The notes beneath the pieces were generated by a model. The model was not told where the DNA came from, made no database searches, and saw only the letters and a program-made list of their open reading frames with translations. From Isoperla grammatica (taxonomy: Eukaryota > Arthropoda > Insecta > Plecoptera > Perlodidae), in the NCBI GenBank assembly GCA_945910005.1, contig OX246747.1, positions 40,771,353 to 40,835,352 on the forward strand: a stretch of DNA of 64,000 bases, read 5' to 3'. Positions 33,635 through 45,010 of the stretch are shown piece by piece; the stretch's first letter is position 1; each line of letters starts with the position of its first letter. The position numbers were made by a program, and so were the translations under genes.

Positions 33635-36600
33635 GTAAGCTGATGGACCAAACATTCAGTGATTTTTAGGTTAGGTTTAGCATTTTAACATCCCTGTAAG
33701 TCCCTGTGCAGTGGCGTTGGCTGTTCGATAAATCTTAAGTAAGGTGGCCTAAACTTACCTTACATAGAGCCCAAACGGCTTTGAGGACAACAAGGCTATA
33801 AACAAAATTATGTTTAGGTCAGATCAGACAATATGTTGGGCTTCGTTGTGTCTGGCCTAATTATTTATTATTTCTCTCTCTTCTGCGGCTGGGCCCGTAT
33901 ACCCGGTGGCAGAGACTCCTCCCTCCCCCCAAGATTTATTAAGTGGGCATTTAGAATGCTAACGTATGTTCATGACTAGGCCTAGCCCTAAGCCCGAACC
34001 AGCAGTGCAACTGCAAGCGAAGCATGAAGCCCTAACCGCAATTGACGGCATCTCGACCATACAAATGTCCCAAATTAGAGTCCCCCACTGAAAATCAGTA
34101 TTGTCACAGAGTAGGAAGGCCTAGACTCTAAATGGCAATTTATTTTTAGGGTAATTTATTTGGTACAATCCATATTGCGACATTATTACACAATTAAAAG
34201 TTTTAATCTTATGTTGCAGAAGCAATAGTGGTGGTATTGGAATCGGTGCGCAGCGAAGTTCAAGTTGCGCTGGATCGATGTGGATTGAGCATCCAACTTG
34301 ACATTGTTGGGATCCCTGCTGGCGAGGACTGGGGCACCGCAGATTCGTTGCGGTTTATCAGCAAAAAAATAACGGTATGCTAATAATCATCACCTAGCGC
34401 CCGATATAAACATGGGTTTATAGTTTTGTGTGAAGTCCCATCCTTGGCTACTGGCCCACTACGCAACATGCACTGACAATGTCTACAACATTCAAATGTC
34501 AGTCAGTCATCAGTCTTTGTTTATCATTTGTGAATGGGTTCCCCTAAACCCGAGTGATTCGGATTCCCCAAAAATGATTCGTTTGGCCGTCAATGTTCTC
34601 AGAGATCCCCGTCTTGACCTTCGTTTGTTTCAGTCTGACGTTGTGGTCGTGAGCTGTGATTTGATAACCGACTTTAATCTCGAAGAGGTTTTCAACATCT
34701 TCAGAAAGCACCGCGCGTCCATCACGGCACTTTTCTTTCCGGCATCTTCCGATTTCGCCGGCGTGGTACCGGGACCGAAATCCAAAAATAAACCCGGTAA
34801 GTCCTGGAAGTATCTCATGAATTTAGGTGACTCGTTGGTCCAGTGGTTAACATCCCTGCTTCCAATGCAGAAGGTCCCGGGTTCAAATCCCTCTTCAGGC
34901 AGAAGTTTTTTAACTTCTAATGTGGATTCAATTCCATTACTTCTTGGCTTAGGAATAAGTAAACGGTGACTTTGGAGCCGTCCTAGCAACGAACATTCAA
35001 TAAATTCAAAGTTGTTCTGAATCGGCCTTGTTGATTCTGGCATTTGTCCGCAGGTGTTCGCACTGTCCAATCACTGATTCATATGTTTCGTATTTGAAGT
35101 ATCGATCTTTGATTGGTTATCGCTCACTCGTCGATGGTGTTCGAAGCCTACAGGGTTGGTTTAGTCACTTTAAATTAAAGTCCCCCACTGCAAATCAGTT
35201 AAATTACTGAGTGGGTAGATTCGAAATGTGAATTTATTTATTTAATCATTGTTGATCTCCGTGTTCCATCATTCTATTGTCACGCATTCTTGTCATTCTT
35301 TCTATTCCACATTGTCGTGTTTCAGAGCGTGACTTTGTGGGGCTGGACCCAGAGACTTCCCGGCTCGTCTACCTCCGCTCGGCCTCGGATTTCAAGGAGA
35401 CCGTGACGCTGCCGAAGGCGTTGTTCAAGAAACACCGCCGCGTTTCCGTCCAGAGCCGATTGGTCGACTCTCACCTCTACATCGTCCGGAAGTGGGTGTG
35501 CGAGTTCCTGGACAGCGAGAAGTGAGCCTACGCGTTTAAACACATTGTCGGTCGAGGGTCTAACTCGATTAATTAACATTTTTTATTGATATCTTGAGAA
35601 AACTTTCAGATACCGAAATAAAGTGATTCCTACAGCCACAATTTCAAAGAAGTATCAAATATTATTGATTACTCAAAATAAATTACAGTAGCTGCATTCT
35701 GGGGGCAAAACAACAAATTTTTATGAGGAGTTTAGCTGTCAACGATTCATTGTTTTATTGTTACATCATCAATGGCGCTGTAATTAGGTTGCTTAGCAGC
35801 GCTATCTATGTGTTAATAGTTCTCACTTTGTATTGTTGTTAGTTTTTCTGTCATTAAAGGCGGGCTCACACAAAATGACTAAGACTAACGATTAGGCTAG
35901 TGTTTAAGACTAACGATTTAAGGTTTAACAGGGTTGAAGTATACGATTTATGTTTAAGCGTTAACAAACTTTTATAGTGATTAGTGTTTAAGAACGAGTG
36001 ATTAAGAAAGTTGATTTTCGATTGTTGGCATTGTTGAAATACATTTAAGGATGGATGTTTTCGAGTACGTTGTTTTCCCAAGGCTTAATCACTCTATTGT
36101 TAGTCTTAGTCCATAGTCATTCCGTCTGAACGCGCCTTAATTTGATACAAATAATTGAAATAGGGACCGACATAACAATCGTAACAATTACAACATTTTT
36201 GCCCAACAAGACAGTGTTTGTCGCATGTCCAACTAGTGTTTGTTGCGTGTCGACAGGTCGTTCAGCACTCTGAAGGGAGAGTTCTTACCGTACATCGTAA
36301 AGCAGCAACTCCTCAGGCCGGCCAAGCCAGACGGAGGAGACCCGAACGCTTCCATCGTCGATATGGACACCAGAAAGGGTGGGTGAAGCCGATCCACGGT
36401 ATCGATGTGTTCCACACTAGCTGGGTCTATCCTGGTTCTGAATTCCTGGAGTGAATTAGTAATAATAATAATAATAATAATCTTAATCCTCAGTTCCAAC
36501 TGTGTCCGGTTGAGGCGTGGTTTTTCACTGTTATCTAGGACATAAAACTTGTAGATACTGAGCTTGCCAGACTCGGCGTTTCTTCTCTTGCCTCTCCACC

Positions 36601-39469
36601 AATTAATTCCACTCGTTTCTGTCTTCCCACAGTTGTGCTCTTGCCGACTCCTCCCACAATTGTTTTCAACGTTTTCCAATGTCCATTTCTCTCTTAGCCT
36701 TCCCTCTTCTCTTTTCCCCTCCTCTGCTGCTTCAAAGTCTCGTCTTGGGATCCTCTCTGTCTATCCGTTTCATATGTCCAAACCTTCTTAGACGTTCCTT
36801 TCCTAGTTTACATCCTACTAAAGTACTTTTAATAATTTGGAATGAAATGTAGCAAACTAGTATTCTGTGCACTTTTCTTAATAATATGTGTCTTGAAGAG
36901 CAGAGTAGATTCCCCAGGGAGTGACCGACTCGCGACCCGGTTTCAGACATATTCCGGTTCGCGTCGGAGGGCGCGCTCGACCGGACGATCCGCGACCGGT
37001 CGACCTACAACGACCACGGAGACGACTCGAAGCCGACCTATCACGGCGACGCGATCCGTTGCTACGGTTACGTGGCCCCGCCCACTTGCTTCGGCATGCG
37101 CGTCAACACACTGCTCGGGTTCTGTCACGCCAACGTCAAGGTAAGCGTGTGGTCGTTGCTATTGACACCTGTCAAAATTTTAAGTAACTTAGGTATTTTG
37201 TATTTGAAAATGTATTTTGTAAAATAGGTACAGTACATTTTACAATCTTCCTCTGTCCCACCACTGTCCCTGTAGGCCTACAACGTCTGTTTCTTCCCAT
37301 GGCTTGACTCTCATTCTAAATCATTTTTCAGTTTATATCCCCACACTTCTCTCTTGATGTATTTTGTATTAATACATTTTGTGTTATGTATTTCAAATGG
37401 ATGATTTCAATGTATCTAGGTAGTATTTTGTATTTCAAAATACTCTTTTTGTGAGTTTTTTGGACCAAGTCTGGACGTGATTGGTTTGAATCCCACATAC
37501 GGTCGTTCCAAATAGCACAGTTGCAATAAAAGAGGTTTAATAAAGAGGCTTCTCTTATAGAGAAAGATTAACGTCCAGGATTTAATGAACGACAGTATTA
37601 GTATTTAAACTGGAAGTACATTCTCCGAAATCAAAGCTTAGGATCATTGTCATTTATATATTATCTTTATATTATTATTACGTATTACCATACACTTCAA
37701 GTATTAATATTACTGTTGAAAAGGTCTTATAGTCTTAATAGAAAAGATGTGTTTTATGTGGAACGAGACAAATAAATAAAAATGAATAGTGAAGCGACGC
37801 TAACGATGTCCCGCCCGCAGATAATGGACCACTGGCCGGCGATCACGGGCAATCGCCTACTCGCCACCATCCACACGAGTGCGGAGGTCCGATCGACCCA
37901 GATCGACGCGCGATGCTTCGTCGGCGAGCAGAGTTCGCTGTCGGAGAAGACGAGCTTCACCGCGTCGCAGATAGGGGCGCTGTGCTCGGTCGAGGCCAGG
38001 GTCAGACTGGTGGGGTGCATCGTCATGAACGGGGTGCGCATCAACGAGGGGTGAGTCGGTTCCCCTGTCGCGTTGTTCTCCGTTGTTGTCCTCCTTCTTT
38101 GTAGATCGTTTTATTAGCAGTATAGTCCCGATACAAACTTGCGTGTACATTGTCAACGGGGGTTAGTATGGCTACATCCCTTAGCTTGGGTTCTTGATCG
38201 ATGAACTTGCTCGTCAGTATCGTTGTTATGTTGCTTGCAGTAGTTCCTTGTTACTTTAAACCATTTTGATGTCAAACAAATTAATGTTAAAGTCAATACA
38301 GAAAGTTTGTACTTATTGTAAATTGTGCCTACCTACTTATATTTATTGACCTCCTTTGTTGATCAGCTTTATAACTGAATAAAATAGACATTACATACAT
38401 ATATATTTAATATTATAATCAGTGGGGTTGTTAATTGTTATGATGATTACAGTAGTAGTCCCTTACAAACTCGTTTCATTTCAATAACAAACTTGTGTTT
38501 GAGTCCGTGCAACAAGTTGGAGTGTAATGTTTAGCGTTGATTTTCTTCTATTCTAATTCAAAATATTATGTACGTAATTCAAATTGGGTCCCTTGAAATT
38601 TTAACTAAAGATTGACTATTGTATTAGTAAACAGAATAACAACATAATTGTGGACTACTGATTATAAAACACAGGGTGGTGCATTATCACTTTCTGTCTG
38701 GCGTATGCACGATTATAAGGAAAACGCAGTTTTAATGTACGGCTCTGATTCGACCGTCGTTCTTGTCTGACGTCTTGTTTCTGTCGCTACAGCTGCGTCC
38801 TGAACAACTGCATCATCTGCGACGGAGCCGAGATCCTCGGTCGGTCCGAACTGAAGGATTGTCTCGTCGGCAACAACTACACCATCCCCATCGGATGTAA
38901 GTATATCACTCTACTGTACTGTCTTCTTCTTCTTCTCTATGCCCACATTGACGTGTTCATGTCGTAAGTGTCACGCTAACCAATAGAGGTACGATGATTC
39001 TTGCTGCCCCTTCAAGGCTGTATGTTTAAATAGATGTTGCCTATCTTGTACAACATTCTTGTAGAGCTTATGTACACAATGCTTTCGATCAGAAGTCTAG
39101 ATACAAAAAATTGTGCGACTGCATTGGGAGTATTGGAACTGACATCCTCATGAAGGCCTTAAATGCAGTAAACTTTCATAACTGTAGCCAGAGACATAGT
39201 TCCATCAACACTGCCCATAGGTCACTTAAAATATTCAAATTGTTAGTCAACTTTTCTCCGTCGAGTATTTCTAGCATTCGACGCGCGTCGTGTTAAGAAA
39301 AGTTTGAATATACGTCTGACGAGCCGCCTGCAACACAACCCAACCAACGTAAGACCGTTGATACACCTGCTATTGCCACCTGTTGCTAATGCCAAGTGTT
39401 GTCTCCTATGTCACAGCCAAACACTCGAGCGAGGCCCTGACTGACATGGACGGCCTGATGGAAATCTAG
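33487..39469 (+). CDS. EIF2B3: eIF2B gamma subunit, nine exons
   Basis: Exons 33487-33634, 34220-34374, 34634-34796, 35326-35521, 36257-36378, 36947-37140, 37821-38050, 38793-38896 and 39417-39469 join in frame to 454 residues plus TAG; the vertebrate protein is about 452. eIF2B is the nucleotide exchange factor that recharges eIF2 with GTP in the cytosol, and gamma pairs with epsilon in the catalytic subcomplex. The N-terminal nucleotidyltransferase-like fold shows [16 protein letters not shown] (residues 1-16), [23 protein letters not shown] and SCDLITD (about 108-114). The C-terminal hexapeptide-repeat (left-handed beta-helix) part lies in exons 7-8 with [19 protein letters not shown] and [12 protein letters not shown]. 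The end, DGLMEI, matches the family's DQLMEI terminus. All introns are GT-AG. Introns 1, 3, 4 and 5 contain mobile-element debris. The gene is divergent from POLR1G. Confidence 0.95.
34075..34150 (+). mobile_element. SINE S1 3'-end fragment in EIF2B3 intron 1
   Basis: Contains AGTCCCCCACTGAAAATCAG and GACTCTAAATGGCAATTTAT, the S1 tail only. Confidence 0.7.
34220..34374 (+). CDS. EIF2B3: EIF2B3 exon 2
   Basis: Acceptor TTGCAG, donor ACG|GTATGC (phase 0). It encodes [10 protein letters not shown] through [18 protein letters not shown], matching the family's GTADSLRYI block. Confidence 0.92.
34634..34796 (+). CDS. EIF2B3: EIF2B3 exon 3
   Basis: Acceptor TTTCAG, donor CCCG|GTAAGT (phase 1). It encodes [14 protein letters not shown] and the following helix, matching the family motif LVLSCDLITD. 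Confidence 0.93.
34824..35246 (+). mobile_element. SINE S1, full copy in EIF2B3 intron 3
   Basis: A complete copy with head CGTTGGTCCAGTGGTTAAC, CTGCTTCCAATGCAG and GGGTTCAAATCCC, and body through to the TTTATTTATTTA tail. It starts 27 bases after the exon 3 donor and takes up most of the intron. Confidence 0.88.
35326..35521 (+). CDS. EIF2B3: EIF2B3 exon 4
   Basis: Acceptor GTTTCAG, donor GAGAA|GTGAGC (phase 2). It encodes [17 protein letters not shown] and [19 protein letters not shown], matching QRDFIGVD and LVDAHLYCLKKY in vertebrates. Confidence 0.93.
35858..36136. mobile_element. TTAA-flanked MITE in EIF2B3 intron 4
   Basis: TTAA occurs at 35854-35857 and 36137-36140. The ends are inverted: AGGCGGGCTCACACAAAATG with ACTAAGACTAACGATTA on the left, and reversed GGCGCGTTCAGACGGAATGA with CTAAGACTAACAATAG on the right. 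This suggests a piggyBac-like non-autonomous element. Confidence 0.65.
36257..36378 (+). CDS. EIF2B3: EIF2B3 exon 5
   Basis: Acceptor CGACAG, donor AAGG|GTGGGT (phase 1). It encodes [18 protein letters not shown], matching SIRSELIPYLVRKQ. The split AAG codon with exon 4 fits. Confidence 0.9.
36456..36840 (-). pseudogene. 5'-truncated, frameshifted non-LTR retrotransposon end
   Basis: On the minus strand one frame reads [20 protein letters not shown], the RWFGHVxRM-type C-terminal signature of many LINE reverse transcriptases. The frame is then broken, and a second frame continues with [14 protein letters not shown] and a run of charged residues. It ends in a poly(ATT) tail (AATAATAAT at 36456-36480 on the plus strand). 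It lies in EIF2B3 intron 5. The clade cannot be assigned. Confidence 0.65.
36947..37140 (+). CDS. EIF2B3: EIF2B3 exon 6
   Basis: Acceptor TTTCAG, donor AAG|GTAAGC (phase 0). It encodes DIFRFASEG through [20 protein letters not shown], matching the LDIYSFI and RCYVHIM-CSRVSTLGLY segments. Confidence 0.9.
37190..37450. repeat. GTATTTTGTATTT-rich repeat in EIF2B3 intron 6
   Basis: Multiple direct and inverted copies of GTATTTTGTATTTGAAAAT-like words at both ends, resembling a degraded inverted-repeat element. Boundaries are unclear. Confidence 0.35.
37821..38050 (+). CDS. EIF2B3: EIF2B3 exon 7
   Basis: Acceptor CCGCAG, donor GAGGG|GTGAGT (phase 2). It encodes the start of the hexapeptide-repeat domain, including [18 protein letters not shown] and [15 protein letters not shown]. 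Confidence 0.92.
38793..38896 (+). CDS. EIF2B3: EIF2B3 exon 8
   Basis: Acceptor CTACAG, donor GGAT|GTAAGT (phase 1). It encodes [17 protein letters not shown] and [15 protein letters not shown], matching IQGSVICNNAVIEKG and IKDCLIGSG. Confidence 0.92.
39417..39469 (+). CDS. EIF2B3: EIF2B3 exon 9 (terminal)
   Basis: Acceptor GTCACAG. It encodes [17 protein letters not shown] and TAG; the LMEI terminus is diagnostic for the family. Confidence 0.92.
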
Positions 39470-39902
39470 AACTTGCGCCCTTAAACCCAGACGGAGGCGA
39501 CGTCAACAGGTGTTTTCTAAATAATTTATATCGGACCCATTTGTGTATATAATAATGAAAAGAATTAAGTTGTCGAAATGTATGTTAATGCGAATTATAT
39601 AGCCTACATTGAAAAATTGTACATTTGTTATTATTCTTTTAGTACAGTAAGCCCCCTGGTCCCTAAAACCCCGTGATCATGGGAAGTCGACACAATGATC
39701 AAATTTAACTATAGCTGCAAACATCAACGTAACAAACAATGGAATCCGTCTGTGAGCGATGTATGTAACGAAAGCATTACATCATTATATTTCAAACGAG
39801 TAGGGAAACCTAATAAATATAGAACAGTAACACCAGACGTACTTACTTCCATTTTAAATGTCCGTAAATCTTCCCTAGTATGACGTCCCACGCACCAGCT
39901 TT
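39470..39902. other. EIF2B3 3' flank
   Basis: Presumed 3' untranslated region and downstream sequence. AATAAT at 39550 is the only polyadenylation-like word near; a canonical AATAAA is not placed convincingly. Confidence 0.4.
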
Positions 39903-39992
39903 ATGTAAAGTCCCCCACTGCAAATCAGTTTAGTTACTGAGTGGGTAGACTCTAAATGTGAATTTATTTATTTATTGATTTATTTATTTATC
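39903..39992 (+). mobile_element. SINE S1 3'-end fragment
   Basis: AAAGTCCCCCACTGCAAATC through GAGTGGGTAGACTCTAAATG and a (TTTA)n tail; the S1 tail without its head. Confidence 0.8.
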
Positions 39993-40474
39993 AGTTGAAT
40001 GTGTAGGGCGTAGATCTTCTGCAATCAACCATGAACAACTGCTAAGCAACTCACATTAATCAATCGAGTGATAATCATCAACTGAATGTTTGTAAAGTGT
40101 CTACCCATGATTGAGTGACTGCATTGAGCACAGGTGTAGGATCTGTTTAATGGGCAACATGAGTCCAGTGGAAGTGGAGCCCAGCGTGGTCTACAACTTG
40201 CTGGTGTAATGTCAAGGAGGCTTTAGACATTATTGCTGTGGCATCCATCAAGGGATAAACATCTTTATTGGTCCTTGTATTTTGGTTGGAACTCAAAGAC
40301 AAGCGGTAGGTTAGTCACTGTACAGTTAAATAACCCTTGCATTTACATTCTCCTGAGATTTGAACCCAGATTCAGCAGGCGTCTATCCATGAGTCTAGGG
40401 CTGCCACGTGGGTCTTGAACCGTGAGAAGTGGAGTTCTGGATGCGATGAAGCTGTGAATACAAGACTATACCTG
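39993..40474. other. Non-coding, no supported feature
   Basis: A reverse B-box-like GATTTGAACCCAG near 40359 is isolated. No gene recognised. Confidence 0.35.
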
Positions 40475-41080
40475 AAACATTGCAGCAGACCATGTTAGTG
40501 ACAGTTGACACACGCGCGCCGCACTTATACAATCGCCCCCGACAGAGGCACCAAGAGATAGCAAGCACAACTATGGGTGAGTGTCAAGGCCCCTAGCATA
40601 CCCTACCTATAGGGGGAAAGTGTTTGGCCAGCACCCCACCCAGCTAACGTTAAGCCAGTGTCGTTGACGTTGTATAAGGCGGTCACACAAAAGTTTGTAT
40701 AAGTTGTGTTTCCACTGTTCTCCTACCGTTACGTAGAGTAGACCTCGGGGGCGATGACCAATCACAGCAGCGGCTCCAACTCGATTCCACGCCCGATGGA
40801 TTGCACACGCGAACTTCACTTGTCACTTTACTTCACTTGTCACTTGACTTCACTTAGAACTTTTATACAACTTTACTTTACTTGCTACTTCACTTCACTT
40901 CACTTATCACTTGCCTTCACTTCTCACTATTCATCACTAATGTAAAGTAGAGAACACCTTGGGGACGATGACCAATCACAGAAGAGACCAATAGAATTCA
41001 TCAGGTTGATTCAACGGCTAATAGGCCGGACGATGATGATGTGACGTTATGTTTATTCATACAGATTGCACACGCAAAAC
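40475..41080 (+). repeat. Flank module, left copy
   Basis: Shares with 56920-57665, in the same order and orientation: GCAGACCATGTTAGTGACAG, TATAAGGCGGTCACAC, TTGTGTTTCCACTGTT, GACCAATAGAAT, TTGATTCAACGGCTAATAGG and GATTGCACACGCAAAACAAA. Between the last two groups it carries a TTCACTTGTCAC-type simple repeat (40813-40935), where the right copy has a different one. Confidence 0.85.
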
Positions 41081-42575
41081 AAAGAATACTTTAAGTAACA
41101 AAAGATATTTAAAACATGTTACATTAAAGAGAAACACCACACATCCATCTTTGGCTAAACACGTAAAACATAAATGATACGGAACACTTTGAAGTTCGTT
41201 GATGTATTAGGTAAAATATAATATACTTTAAAGTAACAAAAGATATTTAAAACATGTTACATTAAAGAGAAACACCACACATCCATCTTGGCAAAACACG
41301 TAAAACATAAATGATACGGAACACTTTAAAGTTCGTTGTTGTATAGTGTAAAATATTATATTCTTTAAAGTAACAAAAGGTATTTAAAACATGTTACATT
41401 AAAGAGAAACACCACACATCCATCTTGGCAAAACACGTAAAACATAAATGATTCGGAACACTTTGAAGTTCGTTGTTGACTGTTGTACGGGGTAAAATAT
41501 AATATACTTGAAAGTAACAAAAGGTATTTAAAACATGTTACATTAAAGAGAAACACCACACATCCATCTTTGGCTAAACACGTAAAACATAAATGATACG
41601 GAACACTTTGAAGTTCGTTGATGTATTAGGTAAAATATAATATACTTTAAAGTAACAAAAGGTATTTAAAACATGTTACATTAAAGAGAAACTCCACACA
41701 TCCATCTTTGGCAAAACACATAAAACATAAATGATACGGAACATTTTGAAGTTCGTTGATGTATTAGGTAAAATATAATATACTTTGACGTAACAAAAGG
41801 TATTTAAAACATGTTACATTAAAGAGAAACTCCACACATCCATCTTTGGCAAAACACATAAAGCATAAGTGATACGGAACACTTTGAAGTTCGTTGATGT
41901 ATTAGGTAAAATAAAATATACAAAAGAAACAAAAGGTATTTAAAACATGTTACATAAAAGAGAAACACCACACATCCATCTTTGGCAAAACACGTAAAAC
42001 ATAAATGATACGGAACACTTTAAAGTTCGTTGTTGTATTATGTAAAATATTATAGACTTTAAAGTAACAAAAGGTATTTAAAACATGTTACATTAAAGAG
42101 AAAAACCACACATCCATCTTTGGCAAAACACATAAAACATAAGTGATACCGAACACTTTGAAGTTCGTTGTTGTATTATGTAAAATATTATAGACTTAAA
42201 AGTAAAAAAAGGTGTTTAAAACATGTAACATTAAAGAGAAACACCACACATCCATTTTTGGCAAAACACGTAAAACATAAATGATACGGAACACTTTGAA
42301 AATCGTTGTTGTATAATGTAAAATATTATATACTGTAAAGTTTATTATATTTTATTTATTTATTTATTTAATGTCTATCCTATTCAGTTATAAAAACTGA
42401 TTTACAAAGGAGGACCTTAAATAAAACTAAGCTATGCAAACAATGAATAGTAATGAAATCATAAATAACAATAACAACAAAAACAAAACAAACTACTGAA
42501 CTATATAAAATATAATCAAGAACAAGAAAAAATAATTGAGAAATGAAATAAAATCACATGAAGTGGAAATTCAAC

Positions 42576-42608
<33 letters not shown>

Positions 42609-45000
42609 TAGAAGTATGCAAATAAGAAAGAACATGAAGAAACAAAAAAAATTGTTGGAAAAATTAAATATATGTATATATATAAAAGTGAAAAAGAAGA
42701 GAAAAAAGAAGAAAGAAAAGAAAAAAGAAAAAAGAAAAAAGAAAAAGGATAAAGAAAAAAGAAAAATGAAAAAAGAAAAAAGAAAAAAGAAAAAAAGAAA
42801 AACTGATTTGTTAACGGTCCCAGCTCAAATAAAACATGTTACATTAAAGAGAAACACCACACATCCATCTTTGGCAAAACACGTTAAACATAAATGATAC
42901 GGAACACTTTGAAATTCGTTGTTGTATTATGAAAAATATTATAGACTTTAAGGTAACAAAAGGTATTTAAAACATGTTACATTAAAGAGAAACACCACAC
43001 ATCCATCTTTGGCAAAACACGTAAAACATAAATGATACGGAACACTTTGAATTTCGTTGTTGTATTTTGTAAAATATTACAGACTTAAAAGTAACAAAAG
43101 GTATTTAAAACATGTAACATAAAAGATAAAACACCACACATCCATCTTAAGCAAAACACGTAGAACATAAATGATACGGAAAACTTTGAAGTTCGTTGTT
43201 GTATAGGGTAAAATATAATATACTTTAAAGTAACAAAAGGTATTTAAAACATGTTACATTAAAGAGAAACACCAAACATCCATCTTTGGCTAAACACGTA
43301 AAACATAAATGATACGGAACACTTTGAAGTTCGTTGATGTATAGGGTAAAATATAATATACTTAAAAGTAACAAAAGGTATTTAAAACATGTAACATAAA
43401 AGATAAAACACCACACATCCATCTTAAGCAAAACACGTAGAACATAAATGATACGGAACACTTTGAAGTTCGTTGTTGTATAGGGTAAAATATAATATAC
43501 TTTAAAGTAACAAAAGGTATTTAAAACATGTTACATTAAAGAGAAACACCAAACATCCATCTTTGGCTAAACACATAAAACATAAATGATACGGAACACT
43601 TTGAAGTTCGTTGATGTATAGAGTAAAATATAATATACTTTAAAGTAACAAAAGGTATTTAAAACATGTGACATGAAAGAGAAACACCACACATCCATCT
43701 TGGCAAAACACGTAAAACATAAATGATACGGAACACTTTGAAGTTCATTGTTGTATAGGGTAAAATATAATATACTTTAAAGTAACAAAAGGTATTTAAA
43801 ACATGTTACATGAAAGAGAAACACCACACATCCATCTTGGCAAAACACGTAAAACATAAATGATACGGAACACTTTGAAGTTCGTTGTTGTATAGGGTAA
43901 AATACTATATTCTTTAAAGTAACAAAAGGTATTTAAAACATGTTACATGAAAGAGAAACACCACACATCCATCTTGGCAAAACACGTAAAACATAAATGA
44001 TACAGAACACTTTGAAGTTCGTTGTTGTATAGGGTAAAATATTATATTCTTTAAAGTAACAAAAGGTATTTAAAACATGTTACATGAAAGAGAAACACCA
44101 CACATCCATCTTGGCAAAACACGTAAAACATAAATGATACGGAACACTTTGAAGTTCGTTGTTGTATAGGGTAAAATATAATATACTTTAAAGTAACAAA
44201 AGGTATTTAAAACATGTTACATTAAAGAGAAACTCCACACATCCATCTTTGGCAAAACACGTAAAACATAAGTGATACGGAACACTTTGAAGTTCGTTGA
44301 TGTATTAGGTAAAATATAATATACCAAAGAAACAAAAGGTATTTAAAACATATTACATAAAAGAGAAACACTACACCTCCATCTTTGGCAAAATACGTAA
44401 AACATAAATGATACGGAACACTTTGAAGTTCGTTGTTGTATTATGTAAAATATTATAGACTTTAAAGTAACAAAAGGTATTTAAAACATGTTACATTAAA
44501 GAGAAAAACCACACATCCATCTTTGGCAAAACACATTAAACATAAGTGATACGGAACACTTTGAAGTTCGTTGTTGTATTATGTAAAATATTATAGACTT
44601 AAAAGTAAAAAATGGTGTTTAAAACATGTTACATTAAAGAAAAACACCACACATCTATCTTTCACAAAACACGTAAAAAATAAATGCTACGGAACACTTT
44701 GAAGTTCGTTGTTGTATTATGTAAATATAATATACTTAAAAGTAACAAAAGGTATTTAAAACATGTTACATTAAAAAGAAACACCACACATCTATCTTTC
44801 GCAAAACACTACAAACATAATTGATACGGAAAACTTTAAAATTCGTTGTTGTATTATGTAAAATATGATATACTTTAAAGAAACAAAAGGTGTTTAAAAC
44901 ATGTTACATTAAAGAGAAACACCACACATTCATCTTGGCTAAACACGTAAAACATGAATGATACGGAACACGTTGAAGTTCGTTTTTGCTGTTGGTCAAA
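41081..45000 (+). repeat. About 137-bp satellite, main block
   Basis: The unit includes GGTATTTAAAACATGTTACA, TTAAAGAGAAACACCACACA, TCCATCTTTGGCAAAACACG and ATGATACGGAACACTTTGAA. Unit starts at 41114, 41252, 41389 and 41533 give 137-144 base spacing. The block is interrupted once at about 42340-42830. Confidence 0.95.
42340..42830. mobile_element. A-rich insertion in the 137-bp satellite
   Basis: Contains a (TTTA)n start followed by a diverged reverse S1 tail (CTATCCTATTCAGTTATAAA, AACTGATTTACAAAGG), a run of about 28 A (42581-42608), and a (GAAAAA)n stretch (42690-42805). It replaces part of one satellite unit. It probably derives from a retroposon; the family is uncertain. Confidence 0.55.
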
Positions 45001-45010
45001 TAAATACTTT

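Noticed and set aside
34830..34905. tRNA-Gly (TCC) gene
   Set aside because: The head has A and B boxes and an anticodon loop, but acceptor stem pairing is poor and the same sequence heads a dispersed 430-bp SINE.
42616..42897. 93-residue lysine-rich frame
   Set aside because: Translation of a (GAAAAA)n tract inside an insertion in the satellite.
43225..43461. Hydrophobic minus-strand frames in the 137-bp satellite, resembling membrane peptides
   Set aside because: Recurrent by-products of the satellite (phenylalanine/leucine-rich because of AT content).
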